Assembly (NCBI GenBank): GCA_949935685.1
Contig: CATLGN010000065.1
Location: 1-7,821, forward strand
Length of the DNA stretch: 7,821 nt
Source: an uncultured Lachnospiraceae bacterium
GTDB taxonomy: Bacteria > Bacillota > Clostridia > Lachnospirales > Lachnospiraceae
Direction: 5' to 3'
Shown: one piece after another, positions 5,395-7,821 of the stretch
How the letters are laid out: each line of letters starts with the position of its first letter
How positions within the stretch are numbered: the first letter of the stretch is position 1
Program-made: the position numbers and the translations under genes
Notes under the pieces: generated by a model
The model's database searches: none
What the model was told of the DNA's origin: nothing
What the model saw: only the letters and a program-made list of their open reading frames with translations

Positions 5395-6714
5395 TTACAG
5401 CCTCCAGTACAAATACCCCGCCGCTTCATAATCTTTTCTGTCCAGCACACCCTTAATATCGATCAGCACTTTCCTGCGTCCGCCGTACAGCCTGTCTATC
5501 TGCGCCATCGTAAGCGCTTCGTATTCCGTATGGGAAACCGCCAGAACGACCGCATCCATATCCCGGATCGCAGATTCCTCCACAAAGGTAACGCCATATT
5601 CCCGCTCCGCTTCCGCGCGGTCGGCCACCGGATCGGTGATCAACGGCTGAATGCCATATTCCTGCAGTTCGTGCACAATATCGATCACCTTGGTATTTCT
5701 CGTATCCGGGCAATTTTCCTTAAAGGTAAAACCGAGGATAGCCACCTTTGCTCCCTTTACCGGAATATTGGCGCGGATGAGATTTTTGACAAGGCTTTCC
5801 GCCACATATTTTCCCATATCGTCGTTAATCCGCCGTCCCGAGAGAATAATCTGGGAATGATAGCCGAGCTGTTCCGCCTTATAGGTCAGATAATACGGGT
5901 CTACGCCGATGCAGTGACCGCCCACCAGCCCGGGGAAAAATTTCAGGAAGTTCCATTTCGTTCCCGCCGCCTCCAACACGGCTCTCGTATCGATTCCCAT
6001 CTTATTGAAAATAATCGAAAGTTCGTTCATAAACGCGATGTTAATATCCCTCTGGCTGTTCTCGATCACCTTTGCCGCCTCGGCAACTTTGATGGACTCC
6101 GCTCTGTGCACACCGGCGGTAACAACCAGCTCATACACCTTCGCCACCTCTTCCAGCGTCTCCGCATCCATCCCCGACACAATTTTGGTGATCGTCTCCA
6201 GTCTGTGCACCTTATCGCCGGGGTTGATACGCTCCGGGGAATACCCGATCTTAAAGTCCACGCCGCAGGTAAGCCCAGACTCCCGTTCCAGAATCGGCAC
6301 GCAGATGTCTTCTGTCACACCCGGATATACGGTGGATTCAAAGACAACGATCGAACCCCTTGTCAGATTACGCCCCAGAACACGGCTGGCTCCCTCCACC
6401 GGCGTCAGATCCGGCGTATGGTCGGGATTGACCGGCGTGGGCACCGCCACGATATGGAACTTTGCTTCCTTCAGTCTGCTCTCATCGCATGTAAAATCCA
6501 CGCTGCACGCCGCGATCGCCGCATCCCCGACTTCCCGCGTCGGATCGACGCCGCTCCGATACTGCGCGATCTTATGCTCATTCAGGTCAAATCCGATCAC
6601 ATCGATCTTTCGGGAAAACGCGACCGCAATCGGCATCCCCACATACCCCAGACCTACCAGCGACAGTTTTTCCTCTTTGTTTACCAGTTTTTCATATAAA
6701 CCCGTTTCCATCAT
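5395..6714 (-). CDS. tviB: UDP-N-acetyl-hexosamine 6-dehydrogenase (UDP-GlcNAc/GalNAc), TviB/WbpO type
   Basis: A 439-residue cytoplasmic enzyme of the UDP-glucose/GDP-mannose dehydrogenase family. It oxidises the C6 alcohol of a UDP-N-acetylhexosamine to the uronic acid with two NAD+. The NAD loop is GLGYVG (21-26). VPTPVN (91-96) and PDLTPVEGAS (101-110) precede the ESTVYPG motif (126-132). YSPERINPGD (158-167), VAEAAKVIENSQRD (210-223, Lys215) and the catalytic Cys268 in GGHCIGVDPYYL (265-276) follow. The C-terminal domain has LGFTFKENCPDTRN (327-340). Wording is close to TviB across the whole length, so an N-acetylated substrate is favoured over UDP-glucose; gluco versus galacto cannot be settled. 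ATG 6714 overlaps the upstream GT4 stop as ATGA and has GGAGG (6724-6728) nine bases upstream; a second ATG follows directly. The partner epimerase lies three genes downstream. Other name: wbpO. Confidence 0.94.
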   Translation of the reverse strand: MMETGLYEKLVNKEEKLSLVGLGYVGMPIAVAFSRKIDVIGFDLNEHKIAQYRSGVDPTREVGDAAIAACSVDFTCDESRLKEAKFHIVAVPTPVNPDHTPDLTPVEGASRVLGRNLTRGSIVVFESTVYPGVTEDICVPILERESGLTCGVDFKIGYSPERINPGDKVHRLETITKIVSGMDAETLEEVAKVYELVVTAGVHRAESIKVAEAAKVIENSQRDINIAFMNELSIIFNKMGIDTRAVLEAAGTKWNFLKFFPGLVGGHCIGVDPYYLTYKAEQLGYHSQIILSGRRINDDMGKYVAESLVKNLIRANIPVKGAKVAILGFTFKENCPDTRNTKVIDIVHELQEYGIQPLITDPVADRAEAEREYGVTFVEESAIRDMDAVVLAVSHTEYEALTMAQIDRLYGGRRKVLIDIKGVLDRKDYEAAGYLYWRL

Positions 6715-7821
6715 TTCCGTTTGCCTCCGTTTGTATTTTTTATCACCGACCCAACCGCGTCCAGATAACGCCGAACGACGATGTTCCTGTCAAACCGTTC
6801 TTCCATATAGGCTCGTCCCGCCTCGCCCATCCTTTTTCGCTCCCCGGGCGGAAGGCTTAAAAACAATTCGATCTTTTCGATCAAATCCCCGCTGTCCCGC
6901 TCCCGGACAAGAAAACCGCTCTCTCCGTCCCGCACCGTCTCCCGGCAGCCCGGCCGGTCGGTCGTAATCACGGCCCGGCCGCACGCCGCACCTTCCAGAC
7001 AGACATTGGACATTCCCTCCGGGTACCAGGACGGATGTACGATACACTGGCTCCGGCGGATATAGGGAATCACATCCTCCACACTGCCCGCAAATTCGAT
7101 CACGCCGTCCCGCTGCAGCCGTTCGAAACGCTCCCGCCCGGTATAATCGTCTTCCAGAAATCCCAGTATGCGAAACACCGTCTGTGGATGCCTTCTGCGA
7201 ACCGTCTCCGCGGCGTCCAGATATTCTTCGATGCCTTTTTCCTTCATGATACGGGAGATAAACAAAAATCCCACCGTATCGCCCGCCGGGAAGTCCTGAC
7301 GGGTAAAATGCCGCAGATTGACACCGGACCCCGGCAGCATCCTGTGCCTGCCCGGCGCAATCCCCATACCGGCAAATATTTTTTCATTGGCTTCATTCTG
7401 AAAAAACACGACGTCCGCCCGTTTCATGGCCGCCCGGTACAACCGCCTTGTCAACTGCTGCAACAGGCCGTTTCCCTCCACCGCCGTACCCAGTCCCGTA
7501 ACGGTCGGCATATACGGAATCCGCCTTCTGCCGCATAAAAATCCCATATAAATATTCGGCTTGATCGTATATGTCAGCACCACATCGGGCTTTACACTGT
7601 CCAGTATCCGGCCATAGCGCCGAAGCAGGGAAAATTCCTGCAGCGGATTGGTACCCCGCCGGTTCAGCGCCGTATTGTGAAAACGGCATCCCATCGCCTG
7701 CAGCCGTTTTACATACGCCCCGTCCGGCACCGCGATATGCACCGCATATCCCGCTCCTGTCAGCGCTTCCAGCAGTTCTTTCCGAAAATTATACAGGCCT
7801 TCGTCAAAATTAATCGCAATC
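6711..7821 (-). CDS. GT4-family glycosyltransferase (partial 5' end), capsule type
   Basis: The frame is open to the right edge and gives 369 visible residues; the true start should lie only a few codons outside, because the first visible residues (IAINFDEGLYNFRKELL) match the usual opening of this family. A GTG at 7742 is internal, since the 26 codons before it encode the conserved first helix. Motifs in visible numbering: TYTIKPN (84-90), VTGLG (107-111), GSGVN (164-168), FLFISRIMKEKGI (185-197), and HPSWYPEGMSNVCLEGAACG (262-281) with the E-x7-E pair Glu268/Glu276. These are the GT4 donor-binding and catalytic signatures. It would transfer a sugar from a nucleotide donor to the growing lipid-linked repeat unit in the cytoplasm. 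It resembles Firmicutes capsule and PglA-like enzymes; the exact sugar is unknown. It is coupled to the dehydrogenase by an ATGA overlap, hinting that it may use the acidic sugar. Confidence 0.92.
   Translation of the reverse strand, partial: IAINFDEGLYNFRKELLEALTGAGYAVHIAVPDGAYVKRLQAMGCRFHNTALNRRGTNPLQEFSLLRRYGRILDSVKPDVVLTYTIKPNIYMGFLCGRRRIPYMPTVTGLGTAVEGNGLLQQLTRRLYRAAMKRADVVFFQNEANEKIFAGMGIAPGRHRMLPGSGVNLRHFTRQDFPAGDTVGFLFISRIMKEKGIEEYLDAAETVRRRHPQTVFRILGFLEDDYTGRERFERLQRDGVIEFAGSVEDVIPYIRRSQCIVHPSWYPEGMSNVCLEGAACGRAVITTDRPGCRETVRDGESGFLVRERDSGDLIEKIELFLSLPPGERKRMGEAGRAYMEERFDRNIVVRRYLDAVGSVIKNTNGGKRK

Noticed and set aside
5383..6699. 438-codon plus-strand frame opposite the dehydrogenase, and the 320-codon frame 6005-6967
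   Set aside because: Antisense shadows of a very well conserved gene; their composition (His/Arg-rich, Ser/Pro-rich) is typical of complementary-strand reading in G+C-rich DNA.
7740..7742. GTG at 7742 as the start of the right-hand GT4 gene
   Set aside because: The 26 in-frame codons upstream to the window edge encode the conserved family N-terminus (NFDEGLYNFRKELL), so the real start is outside the window.

Overview
The window is a stretch of a surface-polysaccharide (capsule or exopolysaccharide) gene cluster. Every protein-coding gene is on the minus strand, so transcription runs from the right end to the left end. The moderately high G+C content, strong GGAGG-type ribosome sites, tight ATGA gene overlaps and relatedness to Firmicutes capsule enzymes suggest a Clostridia/Lachnospiraceae-type bacterium. 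That assignment is an inference from sequence style; no rRNA or marker gene is present.

In transcription order: (1) a GT4 glycosyltransferase whose start lies just outside the right edge (7821-6711); (2) a TviB/WbpO-type UDP-N-acetylhexosamine 6-dehydrogenase (6714-5395), overlapping gene 1 by four bases; (3) an 857-bp non-coding gap (5394-4538) holding two copies, in opposite orientation, of a ~230-bp palindromic element (5140-5372 and 4636-4865) around a 274-bp spacer, followed by an extended -10 promoter; (4) a PIG-L/LmbE-family deacetylase-like protein (4537-3908) with substituted active-site residues; (5) a polytopic membrane protein, possibly a GT-C-type glycosyltransferase or polymerase (3923-2460); (6) a TviC/WbpP-type UDP-GlcNAc(A) 4-epimerase (2412-1429); (7) an EpsF/CapH-like GT4 glycosyltransferase (1425-361); (8) the N-terminal 121 codons of a beta-propeller protein resembling the GINT1 N-terminal domain (364-1), cut by the left edge.

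The dehydrogenase and epimerase together would convert UDP-GlcNAc to UDP-GalNAcA, as in the Vi antigen and Pseudomonas O6 pathways. The two GT4 enzymes and perhaps the membrane protein would assemble a repeat unit containing this acidic sugar. The PIG-L-like and propeller proteins probably modify or recognise the glycan, but their exact tasks cannot be read from sequence. No flippase, recognisable polymerase, initiating transferase, RNA gene, transposase or CRISPR array is visible.

The two most notable points are the palindromic element pair, whose apical hairpins differ by compensatory base-pair changes, and the PIG-L homologue, in which the hallmark Asp-Asp pair is Asn-Asn.
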